In this document: positions 1-9,240 of the stretch, in pieces
How positions within the stretch are numbered: the first letter of the stretch is position 1
Layout: the number at the start of each line of letters is the position of its first letter
Assembly: GCF_033115175.1 (NCBI RefSeq)
Contig: NC_084831.1
Location: forward strand, 45,292,002 to 45,356,001
Reading direction: 5' to 3'
Length of the DNA stretch: 64,000 bases
Origin: Lepus europaeus
Taxonomy: Eukaryota > Chordata > Mammalia > Lagomorpha > Leporidae
Position numbers and translations under genes: made by a program
The notes under the pieces: generated by a model
The model's input: only the letters and a program-made list of their open reading frames with translations
Database searches by the model: none
Told to the model about the DNA's origin: nothing

Positions 1-111
1 TGGCCTGGAAGAGGGGAAACCGGGATAGAATCTGGCACCCCAACCAGGACTAGAACCCGGTGTGCCGGTGCCACAAGGCAGAGGATTAGCCTGTTAAGCA
101 TGGCGCCGGCC
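1..111 (-). mobile_element. C-repeat SINE, young subtype, cut by window edge
   Basis: Reverse-strand copy. Only the body and the tRNA-like head are inside the window; the head reads GGCCGGCGCCATGC on the minus strand. It is the subtype with the lead GGCTAATCCTC found repeatedly in this window. Confidence 0.85.
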
Positions 112-300
112 TCCACGGGCATCTATATCTCAAAAGTCTTTAAATCTGTCTGGCCATCTTGTTTAAAATCTTTCACTAGCTCCCAACAGTTTTCAGAATA
201 CAGTTCAGACTCGTGTTGAATCCTGGCCTATCTATGCAGCCTCATCTCCTGCCTTTGCCAATGGTTAGCTCCCAATGTAGGTGAAGATGGGGACATTCTT

Positions 301-630
301 GGGGTTCAGCATTGTGGCACAGAGAGTTGAGCCATCGCCTGCCATACCAGCATCCCAAATGAAAAGCGGTTCCAGTCCCAGCTGCTCCACTTCCAATCCA
401 GGTCCCTGCTAATATGCCTGGGAAAGCAGAAGAGATCAGCCCAAGTGCTTGGACCCCTGCCACCCATGTAGAAGACCCGGATGGAATGCCAGGCTCCTGG
501 CTTCAGTTTGGCCCGGCCCCCGCTGCTGCAGCCATATGTGGAGTAAATCAGTGTATGGAAGACCTCTCTGTGTCTCTACCTCTCTGTAACTCCACCTTTC
601 AAATAAACAAATAAATCTTAAGGGGGGGGG
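301..630 (+). mobile_element. C-repeat SINE
   Basis: Head, body, CT-containing 3' part and AAATAAACAAATAAATCTTA tail are all present. It ends in a G run (621-630) instead of pure A. Confidence 0.85.
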
Positions 631-659
631 GATTCCTGTCTGCACCACATAATTTCAGG

Positions 660-965
660 CCTCTGTGACTTCATCAAATCAGCCCTTTTGCTCAGAGCAC
701 CCTTTCCCAGCTTCTTCCCTGGCTACCTCCTCCCCTTTCACCAGACTCACTAAAGTGTCACCTCCTCCAGGAAGCCTCCCCTAACTCACCTCTGCCTGCT
801 CCCACCACCCTGATGCTCCCCTCCACCAGGGCCCACTCCACAGATCATAAGGATGCATGTGTCTATTTCCCCGACAGAAGCAGAGGCTGGGTGTCACTGA
901 CCTTGTGCAGCCACTGCCTGGCACTGTGCCAGGCACACAGTCAATGACGAGTAAATGCATGAACA
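660..965 (+). mobile_element. LINE L2 3' fragment
   Basis: The text resembles the L2 3' end: TCACCTCCTCCAGGAAGCC near 750, and the end-of-element phrase ACTGCCTGGCACTGTGCC with a decayed AATAAATG-like end near 950. Old and diverged. Confidence 0.6.
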
Positions 966-988
966 CGTTTTAAAAGAAAATAGTTTCA

Positions 989-1314
989 GGGGCAAGCGCT
1001 GTGGTGCAGTGGGTTAAGCTGCCACTTACGACACCAGCATCCCATCTCGGAGCGCCAGTTCAAGTCCGGCTGCTGTGCTTCTGATCCAGCTCCCTGCTAA
1101 TGTACCTGGGAAGGCAGCAGAAGATGGCCCAAGTGCTTGGCCCCTGCCACCCACATGGGAGACCTGGATGGAGCTGCTGGCTCCTGGCCTCGGCCTGGTC
1201 CAGACCTGGCTGTTGCAGCCATGTGGGGAGTGAACCAGCAGATGGAAGCTCTGTTTCTTCCTCTCTCTCTCTCCATCATTCTGTCTTTCAAACAAATAAA
1301 TAAATCTTTTAAAG
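989..1314 (+). mobile_element. C-repeat SINE next to a YIPF1 splice donor
   Basis: Full-length forward copy ending in AAATAAATAAATCTTTT. It lies in the YIPF1 intron, opposite in orientation to the gene. Its A tail ends about 32 bases from the exon boundary at 1347. Confidence 0.9.
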
Positions 1315-1346
1315 AGAGGGGAAAAAGTTCAAAGACAAGTTCAAAC

Positions 1347-1510
1347 CTCAGTTTTGTCTGAGTCATCGTTTCCCAGTAACTCGTCATCCTCTTCTCTCCC
1401 TGCGCCTCTTGGGGGTCCTGGCTGATGTTTTGGGGTCTCACCAGCATCCTCAATGCTTATTGCGCTGCCATCTGGGTTTGCTGCCAGAGCAGTAGCTGCA
1501 TCACCAAATT
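1347..1510 (-). CDS. YIPF1: YIPF1 coding exon (second coding exon)
   Basis: YIPF1 is a Yip1-domain family protein of the Golgi and late endosome with several membrane spans; this exon encodes part of its acidic cytosolic N-terminal region. On the minus strand an acceptor (TTTGTTTCAG) precedes 164 bases. Two of these finish the codon left by the previous exon, followed by 54 codons starting FGDAATALAANPDG and ending in the acidic stretch EEDDELLGNDDSDKTE. This closely follows my recollection of human YIPF1 (FGNAATSLTANPDA... and ...DDSDKTE). The exon ends in phase 0 before a GTTTGA donor, which is weak at +4 to +6. The membrane-spanning exons would lie beyond the left edge. Intact here, with no stop in frame. 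Confidence 0.93.
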
Positions 1511-1684
1511 CTGAAACAAATTAGAACACAAAGCCTTAGAGGCCTCACCCACAACTAGAAACGCTCCACTTTCAACTTAGAGACAAGCTGTCTGCCACGG
1601 ACCCTATCTGACACGGACCACAAAAGGCTTCGGAAAAAACCTCATCTAGAAATAAATCTGACACAGAAAAATGATGACAAAGAC

Positions 1685-1850
1685 ACAAGAACCTAGATTT
1701 TAGTCAGAGCTCGGCTCCTTACTAACCACGTGAGCCTCCATAAACCTGAGTGTTTCCACCTGTACAATGGGGAGACTAGTTATGTCAAAGAACTTGGGGA
1801 GAACTAGGCATAGTATCTAAGTAAAGTCCTTAGCACAGTGTCTGAGCCCA
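1685..1850 (+). mobile_element. MIR SINE
   Basis: Contains the decayed MIR core and 3' text: CTTACTAACCACGTGAG, then CACCTGTACAATGGGGAGA, then GCACAGTGTCTGAG. Ancient mammalian tRNA-derived SINE in the YIPF1 intron. Confidence 0.6.
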
Positions 1851-1890
1851 TCTAAGCCTCTCCTCTTTGATTCAGTTCAAAAAACAGTTT

Positions 1891-2199
1891 TAAAGATTCA
1901 TTTATTTATTTGAAAGGCAGAGTTAGAGAGAGAGAGGGAGAGAGGGGGAGATCTTCCATCTATTGGTTCATTCCCCAAATGGCCACAACAGCTGGAGCTG
2001 GGCCAGGCCAAAGCCAGGAGTCAGGAGCTTCTTCCAGGTCTCCCACATGGGTGCAGGGCCCCAAGGACTTGTGCCATCTTCTACTGCTTTCCCTGACACA
2101 TTAGCAGGAAGCTGGATGGAGCAGCTGGGACTTGAACTGGTACCCTTATGGGATGCTGGTACCACAGGTGGCAGCTTTACCCACTATACCACAGTTGCC
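1891..2199 (-). mobile_element. C-repeat SINE
   Basis: Reverse copy: starts with the AGATTCATTTATTTATTTGAAAGG tail complement (positions 1894-1917) and ends in the head complement CCACTATACCACAGTTGCC. Confidence 0.9.
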
Positions 2200-2311
2200 A
2201 TGTATTAACTGGACAAAGCCTTGACCTTTGAAAAGATGGCCACAGCTTTGTCGGAGGGAGTCAGGACAAGGAAGATGCACAGAAGTCACATACTTCAAAG
2301 GCAGCAGTCTA

Positions 2312-2618
2312 GGGGCCAGCGCTGTGGCGCAGGGAGCTAAGCTGCCAGCTGCAACGCGGGCATCCCCTATGGGCACTGCTTCAACATCCAGCTGCTCCAC
2401 TTCTGCTCCAGCTCCCTTCAAATGGCCTGGGAAAAGCAGCAGAGGATGGCCCAAGTGTTTGGGTCCCTGCCACCCACAGAAGGGACCTGGATGAAGCTCC
2501 TGGCTTTGGCCTGGCCCAGCCGTGGCTGCTGCGGTCATCTGGGGAGTGAACCAGTGGATGGAAGACCTCTCTCTCTCTCTCTCTCTCTGTAACTCTGACT
2601 TTAAAAGAAATAAATCTT
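2312..2618 (+). mobile_element. C-repeat SINE
   Basis: Forward copy from GGGGCCAGCGCTGTGGCGC to AAATAAATCTT. It abuts the next SINE directly, so that one probably inserted in its tail. Confidence 0.9.
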
Positions 2619-2936
2619 GGCCGGCGCCACAGCTCACCAGGCTAATCCTCTGCCTGCGGCGCCGGTACCCTGGGTTCTAGTCCCGGTTGGGGCATTGGAT
2701 TCTGTCCTGGTTGCCCCTCTTCCAGTCCAGCTCTCTGCTGTGGCCCGGGAAGGCAGTGGAGGATGGCCCAAGTCCTTGGGCCCTGCACCTGCATGGGAGA
2801 CCAGGAGAAGCACCTGGCTCCTGGCTTCGGATCAGTGCAGTGCGCCGGCCGCGGCGGCCATTGGGGGGTGAACCAACAGAAGGAAGACCTTTCTCTCTGT
2901 CTCTCTCTCTCACTGTCCACTCTGTCTGTCAAAAAA
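2619..2936 (+). mobile_element. C-repeat SINE, young subtype
   Basis: Head GGCCGGCGCCACAGCTCACC, then the GGCTAATCCTC lead, body, and ACTGTCCACTCTGTCTGTC before the A tail. The tail has expanded into a GGAA repeat. Confidence 0.9.
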
Positions 2937-3034
2937 AGAAAGAAAGAAAGGAAGGAAGGAAGGAAGGAAGGAAGGAAGGAAGGGAGGGAGGGAGGGAGGG
3001 AGGGAGGGAGGGAGGGAGGGAAGGAAGAAAGAAA
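2937..3034. repeat. (GAAA)/(GGAA)/(GGGA) microsatellite
   Basis: Uninterrupted purine tract moving from AAAG units through GGAA to GGGA units, then back. It grew out of the SINE poly-A tail just upstream. Confidence 0.97.
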
Positions 3035-4087
3035 TCTATAAAATAAATAAGTAAAGCAGCTGTTTACCAGCGGGAAGGGCACGCCAGAAGGAGGAACAGA
3101 GAGGGCCACATGAGAAGTACAAAGGCCAAGGAGGCTCGAAGGAAGCCGAGAAGGCATCCAGGTGCCGGGATCGGGAAAGGCTTCCTGGAGACGATGATGC
3201 CATGGCAGACGGATGGCCAGAGGCGCTGGGGACGGCCTCCATGCAGGGTCCATGCAGTGGGACCATGCAGGAGGGACAGCAATGGCGCAGACTGACGGGC
3301 GCGCAGCCGTGCGCATGCTTCGAACATGACAACTCTGCACGTTCTGCTCCCGCAGGGCAAGCGGGGTGCGTGTCTCCTGTCCCCATCCACCTCTCTGCCT
3401 CTGCCTCCTGGCCCAGCCGAAGCTCCTTTCCTAACACCACACCTTCCAGCTCCACCTTCCTAACCCACGGTACCCTTCCTCCGAGGGGAAGCCTTCCACA
3501 ACCCCCACAGCACCGTTCATGATCCTGCACAAACCCACCTGCCTCCTCTCGAACCTCACACTGTGCCAGCCTCCCCTACCTGGGATCTGGCCCCCAGGAT
3601 TCCTACAACCTGATAGAAACAGGGAACACACGGTTTCGTTCCTTGGGGAGGGGGTTGCAGGTGGGGTTCTCCACCCTTGACCTTTCTCACATTACTCTCC
3701 CACACAGGATGAAGTGACACTAGAGCACAGCAAGGCAGCAAGCCACCTGGCGGGGACGGTCCCAAGCTGTGAGGGTGCGTGGGGCTAAGAGGAACACCGA
3801 CCAGATCTGTGCAGCCGGAGCAGACAGAGAAAGGGCATAAACAGCAGGAGGTGAGATCTCAGCCGGTGGGGGTGGAACCACGTAGGGGCCCCCTAGGAAA
3901 GACTCTCGGGCTTTGTTCCTAGCGAGACGGGAGCTACCGGAAGGTTCTGAAGGCATGGCATGATCCAATCTGACTTGGCTTGGAAAAGGATTACTCAAGC
4001 TGCACATACAGGCTGCAGAGGGAGCAGGGAGGAACCAGGAAGACCAGAAAGAAGATAAGGGCCGTATTTCAGATGAGAGACGACGCT
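3035..4087. other. YIPF1 intron, no gene recognised
   Basis: Moderately GC-rich sequence. Open frames exist on both strands but show no family resemblance. Parts (about 3110-3190 and 3900-4060) carry wording common to old mammalian-wide repeats, such as GGCTTCCTGGAGACGATGATG. I cannot name the family. Confidence 0.5.
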
Positions 4088-4369
4088 GGGCCGGCGCCGT
4101 AGCTCGCTTGGCTAATCCTCTGCCTGTGGCGCCGGCATCCCATATAGGTGCCAAATTCTGTCCCAGTTGCTCCTCTTCCAGTCCAGCTCTCTGCTGTGGC
4201 CTGGGAGGGGCCTGCATGGAAGACCAGGAGGAAGCACCTGGCTCTGGCTTCGGATCGGTGCAGCGCCAGCCATGGTGGCCATTTGGGGGGGTGAACCAAC
4301 GGAAGGAAGACCTTTCTCTCTGTCTCTCTCTCACTGTCTAACTCTGTCAAATAATAATAATAATAAAAG
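4088..4369 (+). mobile_element. C-repeat SINE
   Basis: Head GGGCCGGCGCCGTAGCTCGC, body, CT run and an ATA-repeat tail (about 4350-4369). Confidence 0.88.
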
Positions 4370-4389
4370 AAAGCTGATGCTGACCTGGA

Positions 4390-4677
4390 ACACGGCGCAG
4401 CGGCACAGGCGGTGAGGAGTGCTCACACAGGGCCAGCCCTGCAGCCGCAGCCAGGGTGCTGCTCGAGACACCTGCGTCCTGCACCGCGGTGCACGGCTTT
4501 GAGACCTGGGCCTGTTTCCGATTCTGGCTTCCTACTGGTGCAGAACCTGGGAGGCAGCTCAAGGACTTGGTTCCCTGTCACCCACATGCAAGACTCAAAT
4601 GGAGTTCCAGGCTCCTGGCTTCGGCCTGGCCCAGCCCTGGCTGTTGCAAGCACTTGGAGAGTAAACCAGTGGATGGA

Positions 4678-4715
<38 letters not shown>

Positions 4716-4740
4716 CTTTCAAATGAATAAAACACTTAAA
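4390..4740 (+). mobile_element. C-repeat SINE, diverged head
   Basis: The 5' half is degraded (CACGGCGCAGCGGCACAGG), but the 3' half is clear: GGCTCCTGGCTTCGGCCTGG, a 34-base CT run and AAATGAATAAAACACTTAAA. Confidence 0.75.
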
Positions 4741-4849
4741 AAATACAAGAGAGAAGTAGTCAGATGCTAGATGTACTTTGAAGACGAGGCTCATGTCTGC
4801 CAGGGAAGTGGATTTCCCATTAAACTCCACATCACTGCGCTGACAGGAG

Positions 4850-5012
4850 GCAGGCAGCGAGCTGTGTGACGGTTAGGCAGATTACTGAATTTTTCTGTAC
4901 CTCAGTTTCCCCATTGGTAAAACAGGGAGAACAAAAATGATTTCATGGGGTTGTATGAGGAGTGAGTTATTAAAGCACTTTGAACAGTGCCTGATTTCAG
5001 TGCTATATAAGC
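4850..5012 (+). mobile_element. MIR SINE
   Basis: CTCAGTTTCCCCATTGGTAA followed by AAAGCACTTTGAACAGTGCC, the typical MIR 3' core order. Confidence 0.75.
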
Positions 5013-5165
5013 GTCCGGCAACCCCTCGCCAGCTCAGGCTCTGGGCCCCGGGTTCTAATGGCTCCCTGCCCTCCTTCCCTGGCACTGTCACTGTGTGCAG
5101 GTACACCTGGAAATGACCACTCAGCAGATGGAAGTCCCCCTCTCTGGATTAAGAACTCCATAAAT

Positions 5166-5549
5166 GGAGGCTAGCGCTGTACTGTAGCAGGTAAAGCCGC
5201 TGCCTGCAGTCGCCGGCATCCCATATGGGTACTGGTTTGAGTTCCGGCTGCTCTACTTCCAATCCAGCTCTCTGCTATGGCCTGGGAAAGCAGTAGATGT
5301 CCCAAATCCTTGGGCCCCTACACCCACGTGGGAAACCCAGAGGAAGCTCCTTGCTCCTGGCTTCAGATCGGCGCAGCTTTTGCGGCCATCTGGGGGAGTG
5401 AACGAGCAGATGGAAGACCTCTCTCTCTCTGCCTCTGCCTCTGTAGCTCTGCCTTTCAAATAAATAAATAACTGAAAACAAAACAATGCAAGGGGAAAAA
5501 AAGACAGACATGACCCCTGTCCTCACAGAGCTTTAAAAAAAAAAAAAAA
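5166..5549 (+). mobile_element. C-repeat SINE with possible 3' transduced segment
   Basis: SINE body runs 5166-5471 with its A-rich tail to about 5500. About 32 bases of other sequence (GACAGACATGACCCCTGTCC onward) and a second A run (5535-5549) follow. The duplicated target ACTCCATAAATG lies before the head (5154-5165) and after the second A run (5552-5563), so the whole 384 bases look like one insertion. Confidence 0.7.
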
Positions 5550-5647
5550 GGACTCCATAAATGAGGAAACTGATTGTTTTAGTCACTCATTTATTCTTTT
5601 TTTGAAATATATATTATATATCCACAATTTTTTAAACATTATTTATT

Positions 5648-5941
5648 GGGGCTGGCATGGTGGTGTAGCAGGCAAAGCCACCCCCTGCAATGCAGGCATC
5701 CGATATGAGCTGCTCCACTTCCCATCCAGCTTCCTGCTGATGTGCCTGGGAAGGCAGCAGATGGTGGCCCAATGCTTGGGCCCCTGCACCCATGTGAGAG
5801 ACCTGGATGAAGGTTCTGGCTCCTGGCTTCAGCCTGACCCAGCACTGGCTATCGCTGCCAACTGGGGAGTGAACCAGCAGATGGAAGCTCACTTGCTCTC
5901 TGACTTTCAAATAAATACATAAATAAATCTTTAAAAAAAAA
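5648..5941 (+). mobile_element. C-repeat SINE
   Basis: Forward copy from GGGGCTGGCATGGTGGTGTA to AAATAAATCTTTAAAAAAAA, with a shortened CT part. Confidence 0.87.
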
Positions 5942-5943
5942 AG

Positions 5944-6231
5944 AATATTTATTTGAAATGCACAGAGAGAGGAAGATCTTTCCACTGCCGGTTCACTCCC
6001 CAAATGGCCAAGCCTGGGGGTCAGGCTGACGCCGGAAGCCATAAACTCCATCTGGTCTCCCACACAATGGGCACAGGGGCTCAAGCATTTGGGCCACCAC
6101 CTGCTGCCTTCCCAGACCCATCAGCAGGGAGCTGGACGGGGAGTGGAGCAGCCGGGACTCACACCAGCACTCCAACAAGGGCGCCTGCATGGCAAGAGGC
6201 AGCACAACCCACCGCGCCACAGCACGGTCCC
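5944..6231 (-). mobile_element. C-repeat SINE
   Basis: Reverse copy starting TATTTATTTGAAATGCACAG and ending in the head complement CGCCACAGCACGGTCCC. It is tail-to-tail with the preceding forward SINE, so the pair could form an inverted-repeat hairpin. Confidence 0.87.
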
Positions 6232-6544
6232 TCGCTGGTCAGTTGGGATAACCACAACTGTCTGTGGTCACACTCACGACACCTACTGAGCCGACGATGG
6301 AGTGACCCGATCTCATGCCCTATATGAACTTCCCCGATTAACCTCCAGCATCTAGCACAAGTTGAACCCAAGGCACAGGACCAGCAACGTCTGCTGGGCT
6401 GGTAGAGGAGTCTACCAGCGTTTTCTGGCATCGCTGAGCCACGTTTATGGGGAAAGCCTGGTGTGGCCAACGGTCCTCACCGGGATGAGTGAAGCAGAGT
6501 TCCTTATGTGGGGAGCAGCATAGCGAGGAAAAGCCACTGCTGGG

Positions 6545-6661
6545 CGTGTGTGTGCCTGTGTGTGTGCGCGTGTGTGTGCATGTATGTGCACGTGTGTGCA
6601 CGTGTGTGCACGTGTGTGCGCGTGTACACGCATATGTGTGCGCGTGTGTGTGTGCGTGTGT
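6545..6661. repeat. (GT)/(GCGT) microsatellite
   Basis: Alternating purine-pyrimidine tract of GTGT, GCGC and CATGTGCACGTG blocks. It ends about 34 bases from the YIPF1 exon donor at 6695. The open frames through it (His-Thr repeats) are repeat artefacts. Confidence 0.95.
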
Positions 6662-6695
6662 TCAGCGAGCTCCAAGGGGTCCCCATCCCACGTAC

Positions 6696-6726
6696 CTTCA
6701 AACTGCAAGTCATCTACAGCCGCCAT
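6696..6726 (-). CDS. YIPF1: YIPF1 first coding exon, with start codon
   Basis: On the minus strand an acceptor (CGTTTGTCCTTTCAG) opens an exon at 6775. After 49 bases of 5' UTR the ATG at 6726-6724 starts MAAVDDLQFE, which I recall as the N-terminus of human YIPF1. The coding part is 31 bases (ten codons plus one base) and ends at a strong GTACGT donor. The left-over G joins the AA at 1510 to make Glu, giving ...QFE-E-FGDAAT. The context ATGGCGG is good for initiation. The intron between the two coding exons is about 5.2 kb and carries several SINEs and a GT microsatellite. Confidence 0.93.
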
Positions 6727-7059
6727 CCGGCCAGCCGGCCTTCTCCCGACCAGGAGGAAGAGAATCTGCCCAGGTCTGAAAGGACAAACGCGCAAACTTA
6801 GGGCAACACAATAAGCCACCTGCAAACAAACCCGACGTCGCGTTAGGAGCAGTACTGCGTTTTCAGTGGGGGCTGATGGGTTGATCGATAATCCCTAACA
6901 TCAGCTATTAAGCAACTCATCCCGGAGACCCCTCGGCTCCATCCCAGTGTGCTCCATCACTCAGTGTGCGGACGTTTGGGGACCAGGAGCGGTCTGGAGG
7001 TGGAAGGGGAGGCTGTGGCTCAAGAGAGGCAGTGGGGACAGTTAAGTACAAAGGACACC

Positions 7060-7245
7060 AGCTCAGCCTAGCCCGCGGTTACGGGTACAGGCTCCGGGGC
7101 TCAGGCAGACCTGGGTTTGATTCCCGATTCTGCTGCTGCTCTGCAGTGTGTGCCCTCGTCGGGGCCTCAGTTTTCCTCATCTGTAAAATGGGTTCATAGC
7201 GGAACCTACTCACACCGCGCGGGGGCCGTCAAAGGAGAAGTGTAC
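7060..7245 (+). mobile_element. MIR SINE
   Basis: Reads AGGCAGACCTGGGTTTGATTCCC then CTCAGTTTTCCTCATCTGTA AAATGGG (7167-7193): a well-kept MIR just inside the CpG-island edge. Confidence 0.85.
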
Positions 7246-7429
7246 GTCAGGCGTTCAGCGCGGAGCCGGGCCAATGAAGCCGGGCTGGGGAGTCTGCGAC
7301 CCCGCAGGCTGGGGCACCGCGAGGCAAGGCCTTGCGTCAGGGGGAGGCGCTGGGCCGCAGCGTCCCGAGCGCGCAGCAGACCCTAAGCCCCTGGAGCTTC
7401 GGACAGCCCCGCAGCCTCGGCCGCCTCAC

Positions 7430-7550
7430 CTCACGGGGCTCGGCGTCCGGCCGGTGCCTGGGAGCCGCGGCCCTGAGATGCTGCGCTCTGGTCTGGTCCA
7501 GCGGAGTAGCCGGAAGCCGGAGATCCGGGGGGCGGGACCGCCCCGCCTCC
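7430..7550 (-). promoter_or_regulatory. YIPF1: Probable YIPF1 non-coding exon 1
   Basis: The minus strand has a strong donor, GAG|GTGAGG, with the exon ending at 7430 inside the CpG island. It matches the acceptor at 6775 and would give a spliced 5' UTR. The 5' end (about 7550) is a guess; the donor is seen, the exon is inferred. Confidence 0.45.
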
Positions 7551-7560
7551 TCCGGGAATA

Positions 7561-7604
7561 GCCACGCCCTCTTAAGGAGGCAGCCACGCCCTCTTAAAGA
7601 GGCA
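7561..7604. repeat. Two 22-base tandem units with CCACGCCC boxes
   Basis: GCCACGCCCTCTTAAGGAGG-CA and its copy (one substitution) stand side by side. A third CCACGCCC occurs at 7642. Each unit joins a KLF/Sp-type box to a near-palindrome around CTCTTAA. Confidence 0.9.
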
Positions 7605-8164
7605 GCGGCACCGGAGAACAGGCGCCCGCCGCGGCGCAGAGCCACGCCCACCGCCGCCCCTCCGGAGGCCGACCTCCGGCTGTTAAAGACACGGGTGCGG
7701 CGGGCGCCGAGTGGAGTACGGGGTCTCTCCCGGTGGGTTTACGCCTTTGTTCCCGCGTAAAGGCAAGAGTGCAGAGAAAAGAGAGGCACCCGTGTCATCA
7801 GCCCGCAACGGCGCAGGCTGCGGCGGAGGCGCGTCGGAGCCCAGTGAGGGCAGGGGTGGGCTCTGCGCGCAGGTAGTCGACTCGGAGACCCCCAGGCGCC
7901 CCTGGAGGAGCGGTAGGGGCGGCCTCGGTTCGGGCCTGCCTGCCGCCGGTGCCTCGTCAGCGCCTGGCAGCCCGCAGCCCCCGGCAGCGGCTCCTCCTCG
8001 TCCCCTGGTGCCCTGCGCTGGCCTCTGGTCCGAGGGTCGCCATGTGGGGCGCGCAGCACCTGTGCGTTTGGCCTCACCGCGCTGCACCCTGTGGCCAGCT
8101 GGCACGGCTGTACATCGACGGGTAGTTAATATAAATAAATATGTAGTTACAGAGACTATTTCTT

Positions 8165-8494
8165 TTTAAGATTTATTTATTTGAAAGTCAGGCTTACACA
8201 GAGAATGAGAGGCAAAGAGAGAGTGAGGTCTTCCATTTGCTAGTTCACTCCTCAGTTGGCCTCAAGGGAGCTGCGCTGATCAGGAGCCAGGAGATTCTCC
8301 CAGGTCTCCCACGTGGGTGCAGGGGCCCAAGGACTTGGGCCTTCTGCTACTGCTTTCCCAGGCCATAGCAGAGAGCTGGATTGGAAGAGGAGCAGTTGGG
8401 ACTTGAACTGCTGTCCATATGGGATGCCAGCACTGCAGGTGGTAGCCTTACCTACTATCCACAGCCATACCCATTATGCCGCAGCACCGGCCCC
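8165..8494 (-). mobile_element. C-repeat SINE
   Basis: Reverse copy, from AAGATTTATTTATTTGAAAG to the head complement GCCGCAGCACCGGCCCC. Confidence 0.9.
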
Positions 8495-8549
8495 TCTGTT
8501 TGTTTGTTTGTTTTAAATCCTTTATTTCTTTCCCTGTGCTGATTTTTTT

Positions 8550-8846
8550 GAAAGATTTTATTTATTTATTTGACAGGTAGAGTTACAGACAGTGAGAGAG
8601 ACAGAGAGAAAAAGATCTTCCATCTGCTGGTTCACTCCCCAAATGGCTGCAACGGCCAGAGCTGCGCCAATCCAAAGCCAGGAACCAGGAGCTTCTAACA
8701 TGTCTCCCACACAGTTGCAGCGGCCCAGCAGTTGGGCCATTTTCTACTGCTCTCTCAGCCGGTACCAGAGAGCTAGAACCAGCACTCATAAGGGAGACGG
8801 GCACTGCAGGAAGAGGATTAACCTACTGCGCTATGGTGCTGACTCC
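8550..8846 (-). mobile_element. C-repeat SINE
   Basis: Reverse copy from AAAGATTTTATTTATTTATT to GCGCTATGGTGCTGACTCC; diverged head. Confidence 0.88.
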
Positions 8847-8932
8847 CAAAGACAGTATTTCTTTTTTCCTCAATCTTTAATTTAATAATAAAAAAGTCAA
8901 ACAATGAAGAGTGCTCTTAAAATAACTTGTAA

Positions 8933-9240
8933 GGGGCTGGCGCTGTGGCGTAGTGAGCTAAGCTTCCACCTGCGGCACCTGCATCATATGGACGCTGGTT
9001 CAAGTCCCGTCTGCTCCACTTCTGATCCAGCTCTCTGCTGTGGCCTCGGAAAGCAGTAGAGGATGATGGCCCAAGTGCTTGGGCCTCTGTACCCACTTGG
9101 GAAAACCCGGAAGAAACGCTTGGCTTTGGATCAGCTCAACTGCAGCCAGTGCAGCCATTTGAGGAGTGAACCAGCAGATGGAAGATCTTTCCCTCTGTAA
9201 CTCTACCTCTCAAACAAATAAATAAAATCTTAAAAAACAA
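8933..9240 (+). mobile_element. C-repeat SINE
   Basis: Forward copy, GGGGCTGGCGCTGTGGCGTA to AAATAAATAAAATCTTAAAA. Flanked by AATAACTTGTAA before and AATAATTTGTAA after, a TSD with one change. Confidence 0.9.

Larger units (their letters stand above)
7195..8115. promoter_or_regulatory. YIPF1: CpG island, YIPF1 promoter region
   Basis: About 0.9 kb of GC-rich sequence with frequent CG dinucleotides, unlike the surrounding SINE-rich DNA. It lies directly upstream of the YIPF1 start exon, as expected for a housekeeping promoter. It contains ETS-like CCGGAAG (about 7509), a CCAAT box (about 7273) and repeated CCACGCCC boxes (7562-7650). No TATA box was found. Open frames across it are typical of CpG islands and are not claimed as genes. 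The transcription start is not determined. Confidence 0.8.

Noticed and set aside
2642-3340. 232-codon minus-strand open frame
   Set aside because: It reads through a SINE and the GGAA microsatellite (Pro/Ser/Leu runs). No family resemblance; a repeat artefact.
6445-6825. Open frames rich in His-Thr or Cys-Val
   Set aside because: They are translations of the GT microsatellite. Only the 31 coding bases of YIPF1 are real here.
7711-8169. 152-codon open frame in the CpG island (and overlapping reverse frames)
   Set aside because: High GC removes stop codons by chance; the composition is Ala/Pro/Gly/Arg on all frames and no homology was recognised.
8933-9010. tRNA genes suggested by A-box and B-box-like text in SINE heads
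   Set aside because: Each such match continues into a C-repeat body with CT run and A tail; none folds as an independent tRNA gene by eye.
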